A program made the position numbers and the translations under genes. 8,631 nt of DNA from positions 1 through 8,631 of the forward strand of contig JBKKBI010000005.1 in NCBI GenBank assembly GCA_046714175.1. The letters are read 5' to 3'. This document shows, piece by piece, positions 1 through 6,166 of this stretch. Under the pieces are notes generated by a model that worked only from the letters and a program-made list of their open reading frames with translations, was not told the origin of the DNA and did no database searches. Numbering within the stretch: the stretch's first letter is position 1; each line of letters starts with the position of its first letter. Source of the DNA: UBA11373 sp046714175 (GTDB taxonomy: Bacteria > Actinomycetota > Acidimicrobiia > Spongiisociales > UBA11373).

Positions 1-4
1 GCCG

Positions 5-607
5 ATGCTGCGCACCACCGCCGGAGCCCGGGCTCTGATCGTGCTCGCCAGTGTGGTGCTCGGGGTGGCCCTGCTTGCCCTCGTGGTCAACCTCTTCAGC
101 AACGGAGGTGGCGGCACCGCTGAGACCACAGTGACCACCGGGACCACACTCGCTACCACGCCGATCGGCCCGCTCACCCCGATCCGGGTCAACTGCACCT
201 CGGAACTGGCGGCGTTCCCGTGCTCGGCTCTGCTCGATGGCGATGCCGCCACCTCGTGGAACGCCACCGACGGTGGCATCGGGGTCGAGATCACCTTCCT
301 CTTCTCCCCGCCGGTGCAAATCACTGAGATGCTCATCCAGAATGTCGCAGACGAATGCCGCTTCCTGCGCAATGCCCGGATGCGGGGGGTAGAGATCTCC
401 ATCGACGATCTCACCCAGACCATCGTCACCGAGTTGGATGACAGCCGCGACCCGCAGCGGATCGACATCCGCAGCATCGGGACCTCCAGCCTGACCATCC
501 GCGTCACCAGCGGCTACCCGGGCCAGACCTGCGAGGGCCATGAGCCGTTCCTGGAGATGGCGGCTCAGGATGTCGAGTTCTACGGCAGACCGACTCCGGG
601 GGGGTGA
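5..607 (+). CDS. Membrane-anchored protein with a discoidin-like (NADase-translocation-type) domain, possibly 5'-partial
   Basis: From the ATG at 5 this is a 200-residue protein. Residues 1-9 are short and basic (R3, R9), residues 10-31 are one hydrophobic membrane segment, and residues 34-60 are a Gly/Thr-rich linker. Residues 62-196 look like a beta-sandwich of the discoidin / F5-8 type C kind: the stretch SALLDGDAATSWN (74-86), then VEITFLFSPPVQITEMLI, resembles the 'LDGDPATAW' motif of actinobacterial proteins with a domain annotated as NAD glycohydrolase translocation-like. Four cysteines (64, 73, 118, 176) could form two disulfides outside the cell. The reading frame stays open upstream of the ATG to the window edge and no ribosome binding site is visible, so the true start may lie further upstream; relatives often have an N-terminal zinc ribbon or kinase region. 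Domain assignment is by recall and the function is unknown. It converges on the importer operon. Confidence 0.7.
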   Translation: MLRTTAGARALIVLASVVLGVALLALVVNLFSNGGGGTAETTVTTGTTLATTPIGPLTPIRVNCTSELAAFPCSALLDGDAATSWNATDGGIGVEITFLFSPPVQITEMLIQNVADECRFLRNARMRGVEISIDDLTQTIVTELDDSRDPQRIDIRSIGTSSLTIRVTSGYPGQTCEGHEPFLEMAAQDVEFYGRPTPGG

Positions 608-645
608 GTATCCATGGGGCTCACCAACCGACGCCGCCCGCCCCG
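608..645. other. Short convergent intergenic gap
   Basis: Only 38 bp separate the stop codons of the plus-strand discoidin-like gene and the minus-strand permease. No T-tract and no compact hairpin lie within the gap. The only structure is the left arm of an inverted repeat described separately, which reaches into the end of the permease gene. Confidence 0.7.
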
Positions 646-689
646 CTAGTCCTTGACGTACGGCTTGCCATCGGCCGCGGGCGGGCGGC
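633..689. terminator. Possible bidirectional terminator hairpin, 11-bp GC-only arms
   Basis: GCCGCCCGCCC at 633-643 is the exact reverse complement of GGGCGGGCGGC at 679-689, with a 35-nt loop that contains the permease stop codon (646-648). It sits at the convergent junction, where a terminator serving both strands would be expected. Against this, the loop is long, no T-run follows on either strand, and GC-only inverted repeats arise readily by chance in DNA this rich in G+C. Confidence 0.3.
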
Positions 690-1923
690 TCCTCCCCACC
701 ACCCCGGCCACGACGATGATCGTGACGATGTAAGGCGTCATCGAGAGGAACTCAGACGGGATCGGCGTGCCGAGAATGCCCAGCTTCTGCTGGATGGCGC
801 GGGCAAAGCCGAACACCAGGCCGGCGCCGAGCGCCCCCAACGGCATCCAGCGACCGAAGATCATGGCGGCGAGTCCAATGAAGCCGATGCCGGCAGTGAG
901 ATTCTCCTCGAACCGCGATACCTGCGACAAGGTCAAGAACGCCCCACCCAGACCGGCGATGACTCCACCGAAGATCGTATTGCGGTATCGGGTGCGGTTT
1001 ACGTTGATACCCACGGTGTCGGCGGCCTTGGGGTGCTCACCGACCGCCCGCGACCGCAGACCCCACCTCGTATAGAACAACCCGAAGTGGAGGGCAATCA
1101 CCAACAAGAAAGTGACATAGATGAGGATGTTGTGGTCGAAGAGCATCGGCCCCAACACCGGGATGTCACCCAGAATGGGGATCTTCAGGGACGCAAAGCG
1201 ACCGGGTGAGTTGAGATCGGGGGAAACGGCGAGGACGCGCCGCGCCAGGAACGATGTGAGACCGAGCGCAAAGACGTTGATCACCACCCCGGCGATGATC
1301 TGGTCGATCCGGTAGCGGATGGCAAGCACGGCCAGCACGGCACCGAGGATCGCTCCGGTGAACATCGCACCGATCAGGCCGGCCCAGATCCCCCATGCCG
1401 ACCCAACAATTGTGCCCACGAACGCCGCGGTGAGAAGCTGCCCCTCGATAGCGATGTTGATCACCGCCACCCGCTCACAGGTCAAGCCGGAGAGCGCACC
1501 GAGAGTCACGGGCACCGCAAGAATCACCGTCGAGCGCAGCATTCCCACCAGGCTGAACGACTGGCCCGCCGCCGCCCACGTCAGGAACGCCAACGCGACC
1601 AGGCTGAGGCTGATCGCCAGCGACAGATTCGTCCACCGGAGGTGGGTACGGCGCAACACCCAGCCGCCGAGAAACGCGATCACCGCGGCGGCAATGAAGG
1701 CGAGCATGCGCGAATTGACCGCCCACGTGAGGTCTTGAACGCGGTCACCGGGTAACGACAGCTTGAAGGTCGACCTTTCCCCCGACGCGATTCCGAGACC
1801 GAACACCCACAAGACGAACGCCGCCAGAACGAGCATCGCCACGCCGATGGCGGTGGCGCGGCGCTGCTCGGGCGTCGCCCGCGCCTTCAGGTGAACTGCC
1901 GGGGTCGTCGTGGCCGCCATCAT
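646..1923 (-). CDS. BMP-type nucleoside/simple-sugar ABC importer, permease 2 (NupQ/YufQ-like)
   Basis: This is an integral membrane subunit of the importer, family BPD_transp_2 (COG1079-like), of about 425 residues. A cytoplasmic N-tail of about 25 residues precedes a strongly hydrophobic protein with roughly 9-10 membrane segments. The family landmark NIAIEGQ (codons 1440-1460; EGQ loop) lies in the first third. Other landmarks are GVVINVFALGLTSFL and the cytoplasmic coupling loop GEHPKAADTVGINVNRTR, expected to contact the ATPase. It ends in a short polar tail. Three in-frame ATGs lie at 1932, 1923 and 1920. I chose 1923 because it makes an ATGA overlap with the permease 1 stop, the same junction found one gene upstream; a start at 1932 would add three residues (MGR) and overlap by 13 bp. 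It is the last gene of the operon. Substrate is inferred from the family (guanosine and other nucleosides in B. subtilis NupNOPQ); simple sugars remain possible. Confidence 0.9.
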   Translation of the reverse strand: MMAATTTPAVHLKARATPEQRRATAIGVAMLVLAAFVLWVFGLGIASGERSTFKLSLPGDRVQDLTWAVNSRMLAFIAAAVIAFLGGWVLRRTHLRWTNLSLAISLSLVALAFLTWAAAGQSFSLVGMLRSTVILAVPVTLGALSGLTCERVAVINIAIEGQLLTAAFVGTIVGSAWGIWAGLIGAMFTGAILGAVLAVLAIRYRIDQIIAGVVINVFALGLTSFLARRVLAVSPDLNSPGRFASLKIPILGDIPVLGPMLFDHNILIYVTFLLVIALHFGLFYTRWGLRSRAVGEHPKAADTVGINVNRTRYRNTIFGGVIAGLGGAFLTLSQVSRFEENLTAGIGFIGLAAMIFGRWMPLGALGAGLVFGFARAIQQKLGILGTPIPSEFLSMTPYIVTIIVVAGVVGRSRPPAADGKPYVKD

Positions 1924-3119
1924 GCGCCCCATCCCGTCGAGATCTTGGTCCCTGAGTCCTGCTCAGGGGTCTTGATCCGATAGATCGCCCGAACCAGTGC
2001 CGGGGCGGCGATCATGACGATGATCAGAGCTTGGAGCACGAGCACCAGGTCGATCGGAATCCCGGCGGCACCCTGCATCTCGCGGCCTCCGGCGCGCAAT
2101 GCGCCGAACAGCAGGCCGGCGAAGAGAACGCCGACCGGGTGGCTACGCCCGAGCAGCGCGAGGGCAATGGCATCGAAACCCACCGAGCCGGCGAAGTTGG
2201 ATAGACCGCGGTAGGGCTCGAGGCCCAGGATCTGGTTGGCGCCTGCCACTCCAGCGAGCGCCCCGCTCACTGACATGGCCGCCACGTAGATCCACGCCAC
2301 GTGCATGCCGGCGTAGCGGGCGCCGATGGGGTTGAAGCCCACGGCACGGAACTGGAAGCCGATCGTGGTCCGGTACATCAACCACCAGGCGATCCACACC
2401 GCAGCGAGAGCGAAGAGGAACCCGACGTGGAGCCGATGACCCTCGAAGAAGGTCGGGTACTGCGCCGAGGGGGACGCAGGCTGGGAGATCGGGTCGTTGC
2501 GGCCCGGGGCCTGGAAGATCGACGACTTGAGCATGTAGTCGACCAGGAACAGTGCAACGAAGTTGAGCATGATCGTCGTAATGACCTCATGCGCTCCGGT
2601 GCGGGCCTTGAGCAGACCAGCGATCGCCGCCCAGGCGGCACCCGCCACGATGGCGGCCAGGACCGTCAGCGGGATGTGGATGAACGACGGGACCGCGATG
2701 CTGAAGCCCACCCACAACGCCGCCATTCCTCCGATCATCATCTGGCCGTTTACGCCGATGTTAAATAGACCGGCCTGAAATCCGATGGCGACGGCGAGGC
2801 CGGCGAGGATCGAAGGCGTGGCAGCAAAGAGGGTCTCGGTGATGGCCTTCGGCGAGCCGAGAGATCCAACGAAGAGGGCTCGGTAGGCGTCGCCGATCCC
2901 ACTCATCGTCAGACGAAACGCCTCCGCAGGATCTTCTCCCCAGACCTTGAGAGTGTCGATGTCGGTCACCGCGATGATGAAGGCGCCGATGATCAAAGCA
3001 GTGAGCACCGCCAAAGCAGGCGTGATCAGGGAGCGCCCTACCGAGGTCCCCACGCCGGTGACGCTAATGAACCACTCGGGGTCCTGTCGGATCTCCGGGG
3101 GCGTGTCGCTCTGGCTCAT
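1920..3119 (-). CDS. BMP-type nucleoside/simple-sugar ABC importer, permease 1 (NupP/YufP-like)
   Basis: This is the partner permease, family BPD_transp_2 (COG4603-like), 399 residues from the ATG at 3119. Residues 1-28 are a polar cytoplasmic tail and the first membrane segment is about 30-51. A longer loop (52-95) precedes the core. The diagnostic motif GLFNIGVNGQ is at 117-126. A periplasm-side loop spans about 200-228, and the coupling loop VGFNPIGARYAGM is at 260-272. Several further helices end near 378, followed by a polar tail. The start is set by the ATGA overlap with the ATPase stop (ATG 3119-3117, TGA 3118-3116). A purine-rich stretch (AAGGGGAT) lies about 12 nt upstream. The frame is open further upstream, but that extension is arginine-rich and lies antisense-free inside the ATPase gene in another frame, so it is not coding. 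Overlapping genes on both sides imply translational coupling and matched subunit amounts. Confidence 0.93.
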   Translation of the reverse strand: MSQSDTPPEIRQDPEWFISVTGVGTSVGRSLITPALAVLTALIIGAFIIAVTDIDTLKVWGEDPAEAFRLTMSGIGDAYRALFVGSLGSPKAITETLFAATPSILAGLAVAIGFQAGLFNIGVNGQMMIGGMAALWVGFSIAVPSFIHIPLTVLAAIVAGAAWAAIAGLLKARTGAHEVITTIMLNFVALFLVDYMLKSSIFQAPGRNDPISQPASPSAQYPTFFEGHRLHVGFLFALAAVWIAWWLMYRTTIGFQFRAVGFNPIGARYAGMHVAWIYVAAMSVSGALAGVAGANQILGLEPYRGLSNFAGSVGFDAIALALLGRSHPVGVLFAGLLFGALRAGGREMQGAAGIPIDLVLVLQALIIVMIAAPALVRAIYRIKTPEQDSGTKISTGWGA

Positions 3120-4633
3120 GACGGGCCGGTATCCCCTTCGCCGAGCATCGCCAACCCGATATCCGTGGCGCTGGCCGAACCATCGAACTCGGCTACGACC
3201 CGCCCCTGGAACATCACCACGATCCGGTCGGACAACGCCATGATCTCTTCGAGTTCGGAGGATACGATCAGGACGGCTACCCCCTGATCGCGTTCTTCGA
3301 CGATCCGGGCATGGATGTACTCGATGGAGCCCACGTCCAATCCGCGGGTCGGTTGCGAGGCCACCAGCAACTTCACTTCTCGATCCAGCTCCCGGGCCAC
3401 GATTACCTTTTGCTGGTTGCCGCCGGAGAGTGTTGCAACGAGAACGTTGGCGCTCGGAGTGCGCACGTCGTACTCCTTCACGAGGCGACCGGCCCGAATC
3501 TGGGCTTCGCTCCAATCCATCCGAATGCCACGTGAGATCGGGGATTGGTAGTACGAGTTGAGGATCATGTTCTCGGTCACGGTGAACGGCAACACCAGGC
3601 CGCTCTCCTGACGGTTTTCCGGCACGTGGGCCACATGCCGTTCGTGGATGCTTCGCGGGGAAAGCGTGGTTACGTCCTCACCGGCGATTCGCACGGCTCC
3701 GTCCAGTGAGGCGCGAAGACCGGTGATCGACTCGACCAACTCGGTCTGCCCGTTCCCTTGAACACCGGCGATACCGACGATCTCGCCGGCACGAACTTCG
3801 AATGAGACACCATCGACGACGCGCCGGTTGCGATCGTCGAGAACGACAAGCTCCTCCACGGCCAACACGACGCCGTGGGGCTTTGCCTCTTCTTTGCGCA
3901 CCGTCAATTCCACCGGCCGTCCCACCATCAGCTCCGCCAGCTGCTCCTCGTCGACGTCGGCCGGCAGGACCTCGGCGACCGTCTTGCCGCGGCGCATGAT
4001 GACGATCCGGTCGCCGATCTCGAGCGCCTCGCCCAGCTTGTGGGTGATGAAGACGATCCCCTTGCCGTCGGCCTTGAGGCCGTTGACGATTTCGAAAAAG
4101 CTCTCCACCTCGCCGGGCGTGAGAACGGACGTCGGCTCGTCGAACACGAGAAAGCGCGCATCGCGTGCCAGCACCTTTATGATTTCCACCCGCTGTTGGA
4201 TTCCGACGGGAAGGTTCTCCACGACGGCGTCCGGATCCACCTGAAGTCGGTAGCGGGTCGAAATCTCACTCACTGTCTTGCGCGCCCGGCTCTTGTCCAG
4301 CCATCCGAAGCGAGCCGTGGGCTCATCTCCCAGGATCACGTTCTCGGTGACGGTGAATACCGGAACGAGCATGAAGTGCTGGTGCACCATGCCGATTCCG
4401 GCGTGGATCGCATCACCCGGCCCGGTGAAGTGGCGCTCCTCCCCATCGACGAGCACCCTCCCCGAGGTCGGGCTGTACAGCCCGTAGAGGATGTTCATCA
4501 GGGTGGTCTTGCCGGCGCCGTTCTCACCCAGCAGCGCCACCGTCTCGCCTGCGGTGATACGCAGGCTGACCTCGTCATTGGCCAGCACCCCGGGAAAGCG
4601 CTTGGTGATGCCAGCAAGTTCGAGTGTCGTCAT
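3116..4633 (-). CDS. BMP-type nucleoside/simple-sugar ABC importer, double ATPase (NupO/YufO-like)
   Basis: This 505-residue protein powers the importer from the cytoplasmic face and contains two ABC domains, the usual length and layout of the COG3845 family. Domain 1 has Walker A GENGAGKT (36-43), a Q-loop at HQHFML (84-89), a variant signature LPVGIQQ (141-147), Walker B FLVFDEP (161-167) and a switch histidine H198. Domain 2 has a degenerate P-loop GVQGNGQT (290-297, Lys replaced by Gln296), an intact signature LSGGNQQ (402-408), and a Walker B ending ASQPTRGLD in which the catalytic Asp-Glu positions are Ser426-Gln427. The switch His is replaced by Ser. In the head-to-tail dimer only the site made of domain 1 Walker motifs plus the domain 2 signature looks catalytically complete, as is usual in this family. 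The gene starts 94 bp after the lipoprotein stop, beyond a long hairpin. Its Shine-Dalgarno is weak: GCAGG directly abuts the ATG. Confidence 0.95.
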   Translation of the reverse strand: MTTLELAGITKRFPGVLANDEVSLRITAGETVALLGENGAGKTTLMNILYGLYSPTSGRVLVDGEERHFTGPGDAIHAGIGMVHQHFMLVPVFTVTENVILGDEPTARFGWLDKSRARKTVSEISTRYRLQVDPDAVVENLPVGIQQRVEIIKVLARDARFLVFDEPTSVLTPGEVESFFEIVNGLKADGKGIVFITHKLGEALEIGDRIVIMRRGKTVAEVLPADVDEEQLAELMVGRPVELTVRKEEAKPHGVVLAVEELVVLDDRNRRVVDGVSFEVRAGEIVGIAGVQGNGQTELVESITGLRASLDGAVRIAGEDVTTLSPRSIHERHVAHVPENRQESGLVLPFTVTENMILNSYYQSPISRGIRMDWSEAQIRAGRLVKEYDVRTPSANVLVATLSGGNQQKVIVARELDREVKLLVASQPTRGLDVGSIEYIHARIVEERDQGVAVLIVSSELEEIMALSDRIVVMFQGRVVAEFDGSASATDIGLAMLGEGDTGPS

Positions 4634-4727
4634 CCTGCTCGGATGCTAGGTGGTGCGCCCGAGGCCCGCACAAGGAGCGGGCCCTCCCGAGGGAGGGCCC
4701 GCTCCTTGTCGGTCATGTACGAAGGAC
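4634..4727. other. Intra-operon spacer between lipoprotein and ATPase genes
   Basis: This 94-bp spacer is dominated by one long inverted repeat (4670-4709) placed 18 nt after the lipoprotein stop. The remaining bases toward the ATPase start show no clear promoter and only a weak ribosome binding site. It is the only non-overlapping junction in the operon. Confidence 0.8.
4670..4709 (-). terminator. Perfect 19-nt inverted repeat after the lipoprotein gene (attenuator or 3'-end stabiliser)
   Basis: ACAAGGAGCGGGCCCTCCC (4670-4688) and its exact complement (4691-4709) are separated by just GA, so the RNA would fold into an 18-bp stem with a CGAG tetraloop. On the transcribed strand it begins 18 nt past the lipoprotein TGA. 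The sequence after the stem (GCGGGCCTCGGGCGCAC) contains no T-tract, so it is not a classical intrinsic terminator. In binding-protein-dependent operons such a hairpin commonly lets the binding protein be made in excess of the membrane subunits, by partial termination or by protecting the upstream mRNA from 3' exonucleases. The inverted repeat is directly visible; its effect on expression is inferred. Confidence 0.8.
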
Positions 4728-5885
4728 TCAGTATCCGACGGTGTAGAACGGGCCGCCGACGAGACCTGCCGCGATGTCCTCGAGAAGCTGCGCAACCTCG
4801 GCCGCCAGCTCATCGGAGACCCGATCGTCCCAGTCGTGGAACTCGGACAGGCCAACGCCGTCGTTGGCTAGGTCGCCCAGGAACGCGCCGGGCGTCCACG
4901 TGCCGGCAGCCTGATCCGAAATGGCCAATGTGATGAAGGGCGCAATCGCCTTCTCCACCGTCGTCAGCCACAGACCCTGGTACTTCGCATCCATCGCGAA
5001 GTACGCATCGGCGTCGACACCGATCAGGGCGGCATCGAGACCGAGGTCGAGGATCGCATCGCCTGCAGGCAGGTTGATGGCGCCCCCGACCGGGATGATG
5101 ACGTCACAGTCCTCCTGGAACATGCCTTCCGCGGTACTCCGTGCCAGAGCCATGTCCGTGAAGCTGCCCGTGAACACGCCATCGCCCGCCGCGGGATCCC
5201 ACCCGATGACGGTGACGTCGGTGCCCTTTACCGTGTTGTAGTACTGGGCACCACGAGTGAAGCCGTCCATGAAGATGGACACCGTCGGGAAGTTGGCCCC
5301 ACCGTAGGTGCACAACACACCGGTCTGCGATACGCCGGCGGCGAGATACCCCGCGGCAAAGGCAGCCTGGTCGGTCTGGTACACCAGCTCACGCACGTTG
5401 GGCAGAGCGAGCGGCGTGAAGGTCGCATCGGTCAGCACGTTGTCGATCATCGTCCAGATGATGTCCGGATTGGCCTGTGCGTTGATGGCCGTGACCTCTC
5501 CGAGGGCAAAGCCCACCGTGACGATCTGCTCGCAACCCTGGGCGATCATCTGATCGATGTTCGGCTGCCAGTCACTCGCGTCGTCCGACTCGAGGTAGAA
5601 CGAGTCCTCAGTGGCAACGCCCGCGGCCATGGCGTCCTGGACGCCCTGCCACGCGCTGGCGTTGAAGCTACGGTCGTCGACGCCAGCGAGGTCAGTGACC
5701 AGACAGGCCTTGATCGCGGCCACCGGCGCCGCCGTAGTCGTCGTTGCACTACCGGCCGTAGTCGTGGCGGCAGCAGTAGTCGTCGTGGCTGCCGCGGTGG
5801 TCGTCGTGGCGTCGTCGTCACCGCACGCCACGACTACCAGCGCAAAGGCCGCCAGCAGCACGGCGAGGCTGAAGTGTTTCCTCAT
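4728..5885 (-). CDS. BMP/PnrA-family substrate-binding lipoprotein of an ABC importer
   Basis: This is the extracytoplasmic ligand-binding subunit (PF02608-like; relatives are TmpC/PnrA of Treponema, BmpA of Borrelia and NupN of Bacillus), 385 residues. A basic start (R2, K3) and a hydrophobic signal (5-20) lead to the lipobox VVAC with the lipidated Cys21. Residues 26-54 are a low-complexity Thr/Ala linker. The binding fold follows: DLAGVDDRSFNASAWQG (65-81) is the family hallmark, then IVTVGFALGE (121-130), the YQTDQAAFAAGYLAAGV region (169-185), GANFPTVSIFMDGFTRGA (196-213), VIIPVGGAINLPAG (262-275) and IGVDADAYF (288-296). The conserved Asp of the GVD motif matches the ribose-contacting position reported for PnrA, which supports a nucleoside ligand, but specificity cannot be read from sequence alone. 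It is the first gene of the operon, with a good ribosome binding site, and is followed by a long hairpin that probably favours its expression over the transporter subunits. Confidence 0.95.
   Translation of the reverse strand: MRKHFSLAVLLAAFALVVVACGDDDATTTTAAATTTTAAATTTAGSATTTTAAPVAAIKACLVTDLAGVDDRSFNASAWQGVQDAMAAGVATEDSFYLESDDASDWQPNIDQMIAQGCEQIVTVGFALGEVTAINAQANPDIIWTMIDNVLTDATFTPLALPNVRELVYQTDQAAFAAGYLAAGVSQTGVLCTYGGANFPTVSIFMDGFTRGAQYYNTVKGTDVTVIGWDPAAGDGVFTGSFTDMALARSTAEGMFQEDCDVIIPVGGAINLPAGDAILDLGLDAALIGVDADAYFAMDAKYQGLWLTTVEKAIAPFITLAISDQAAGTWTPGAFLGDLANDGVGLSEFHDWDDRVSDELAAEVAQLLEDIAAGLVGGPFYTVGY
5734..5817 (-). repeat. Low-complexity Thr/Ala codon repeat encoding the lipoprotein linker
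   Basis: The coding strand here consists almost entirely of ACG/ACC/ACT and GCN codons in blocks of three or four Thr followed by two or three Ala. It encodes the flexible tether between the lipidated cysteine and the binding domain. Blocks of near-identical codons suggest growth by slippage, so length may vary between strains. It is translated, not intergenic. Confidence 0.75.
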
Positions 5886-5892
5886 GAAATTG

Positions 5893-5898
5893 CTCCCT
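5893..5898 (-). promoter_or_regulatory. Ribosome binding site of the lipoprotein gene
   Basis: The minus strand reads AGGGAG followed by a 7-nt spacer (CAATTTC) and then ATG at 5885. This is the strongest Shine-Dalgarno in the operon and fixes the lipoprotein start. It contrasts with the weak sites of the downstream genes. Confidence 0.75.
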
Positions 5899-5916
5899 AT
5901 GGATGGATTCCCAGAT

Positions 5917-5929
5917 GTGCCAGAGGCAC
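5917..5929. promoter_or_regulatory. Small perfect inverted repeat in the importer leader
   Basis: GTGCC AGA GGCAC is a 5-bp perfect dyad with a 3-nt centre. It lies just downstream of the candidate -10 element and upstream of the ribosome binding site of the lipoprotein gene. It could be an operator half-palindrome or a small leader hairpin. At this size chance is a fair alternative. Confidence 0.25.
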
Positions 5930-5936
5930 GGGGGCA

Positions 5937-5964
5937 AGTGTAGGGGTTCGGCTGACCGTGGTAA
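5937..5964 (-). promoter_or_regulatory. Candidate sigma-70-type promoter of the importer operon
   Basis: On the minus strand TTACCA (5959-5964) and TACACT (5937-5942) are separated by 16 bp. Each matches 4 of 6 bases of the -35 and -10 consensus. A start near 5930 would give a leader of about 45 nt, too short for a riboswitch. It is the best-placed candidate in the gap upstream of the lipoprotein gene, but the matches are only moderate. Confidence 0.3.
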
Positions 5965-5991
5965 CTGGGTGTGCGGCCAAAATTCGCGGCC

Positions 5992-6000
5992 TGTGGATAA
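5992..6000 (-). promoter_or_regulatory. Single perfect DnaA-box 9-mer
   Basis: TGTGGATAA on the plus strand reads TTATCCACA on the minus strand, identical to the strongest E. coli DnaA box (R1). It is isolated, in AT-containing intergenic DNA between the candidate importer promoter and the heptamer repeats. No cluster of boxes or AT-rich unwinding region is visible, so it is not an origin; a titration or regulatory site, or chance, is possible. Confidence 0.4.
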
Positions 6001-6007
6001 CAAAAGA

Positions 6008-6166
6008 AGTTGCCAGTTGCCGGTTGCCAGTTACCCGAGAAGAAAAGCAGTTTCCAACCGGTAGCTGGTAACTGGTAACCCGCCCGGCCAACCAGTTGCC
6101 GGTTGCCACCTACCAGTTACCCGAGAAGAAAAGCAGCTACCAGCTACCAACCGGTAACCGGTAACC
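6008..6166. repeat. Two tandem copies of a heptamer-based palindromic repeat element
   Basis: Copy 1 is four head-to-tail heptamers of consensus RGTTRCC (6008-6035), a purine-rich spacer CGAGAAGAAAAGCAG (6036-6050), and three inverted heptamers GGTARCY (6060-6080). Copy 2 is four heptamers (6094-6121, one diverged to ACCTACC), the same purine-rich spacer (6122-6136), two AGCTACC heptamers (6135-6148), and two inverted GGTAACC heptamers (6153-6166). A 24-bp stretch (6027-6050 and 6113-6136) and a 17-bp stretch (6013-6029 and 6092-6108) are identical between the copies. In each copy the two arms can pair around the purine-rich loop, and in plus-strand RNA many arm differences become G-U pairs. 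It is noncoding, lies between clpC and the importer operon, and resembles in kind the heptanucleotide STRR repeats of cyanobacteria. I do not recognise a named family. Confidence 0.8.

Noticed and set aside
604..1209. Plus-strand open frame of 201 codons opposite the permease 2 gene
   Set aside because: It is rich in Arg, Pro, His and Asp with no recognisable domain, and it lies antisense to a clear membrane protein; high GC content produces such frames.
3120..3515. N-terminal extension of permease 1 to an ATG at 3515
   Set aside because: The added 132 residues are Arg-rich, overlap the ATPase gene in another frame and match no permease N-terminus; the ATGA start at 3119 fits the family.
3875..4933. 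Plus-strand open frame of 352 codons across the ATPase and lipoprotein 3' ends
   Set aside because: It is antisense to two well-supported genes and crosses the hairpin spacer. Its composition is typical of the reverse complement of a real high-GC gene.
4728..5885. Novel toxin or surface adhesin reading of the Thr/Ala-rich lipoprotein
   Set aside because: The Thr/Ala stretch is only the linker after the lipobox; the rest matches the BMP binding-protein fold and the gene leads a complete importer operon.
5886..6007. Riboswitch (for example purine-sensing) ahead of the importer operon
   Set aside because: The likely leader is only about 45 nt and contains just a 5-bp dyad; no conserved purine-riboswitch core is visible.
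6008..6166. CRISPR array
   Set aside because: There are only two long repeat copies, the internal unit is a 7-mer, spacers of uniform size are absent, and no cas genes are present.
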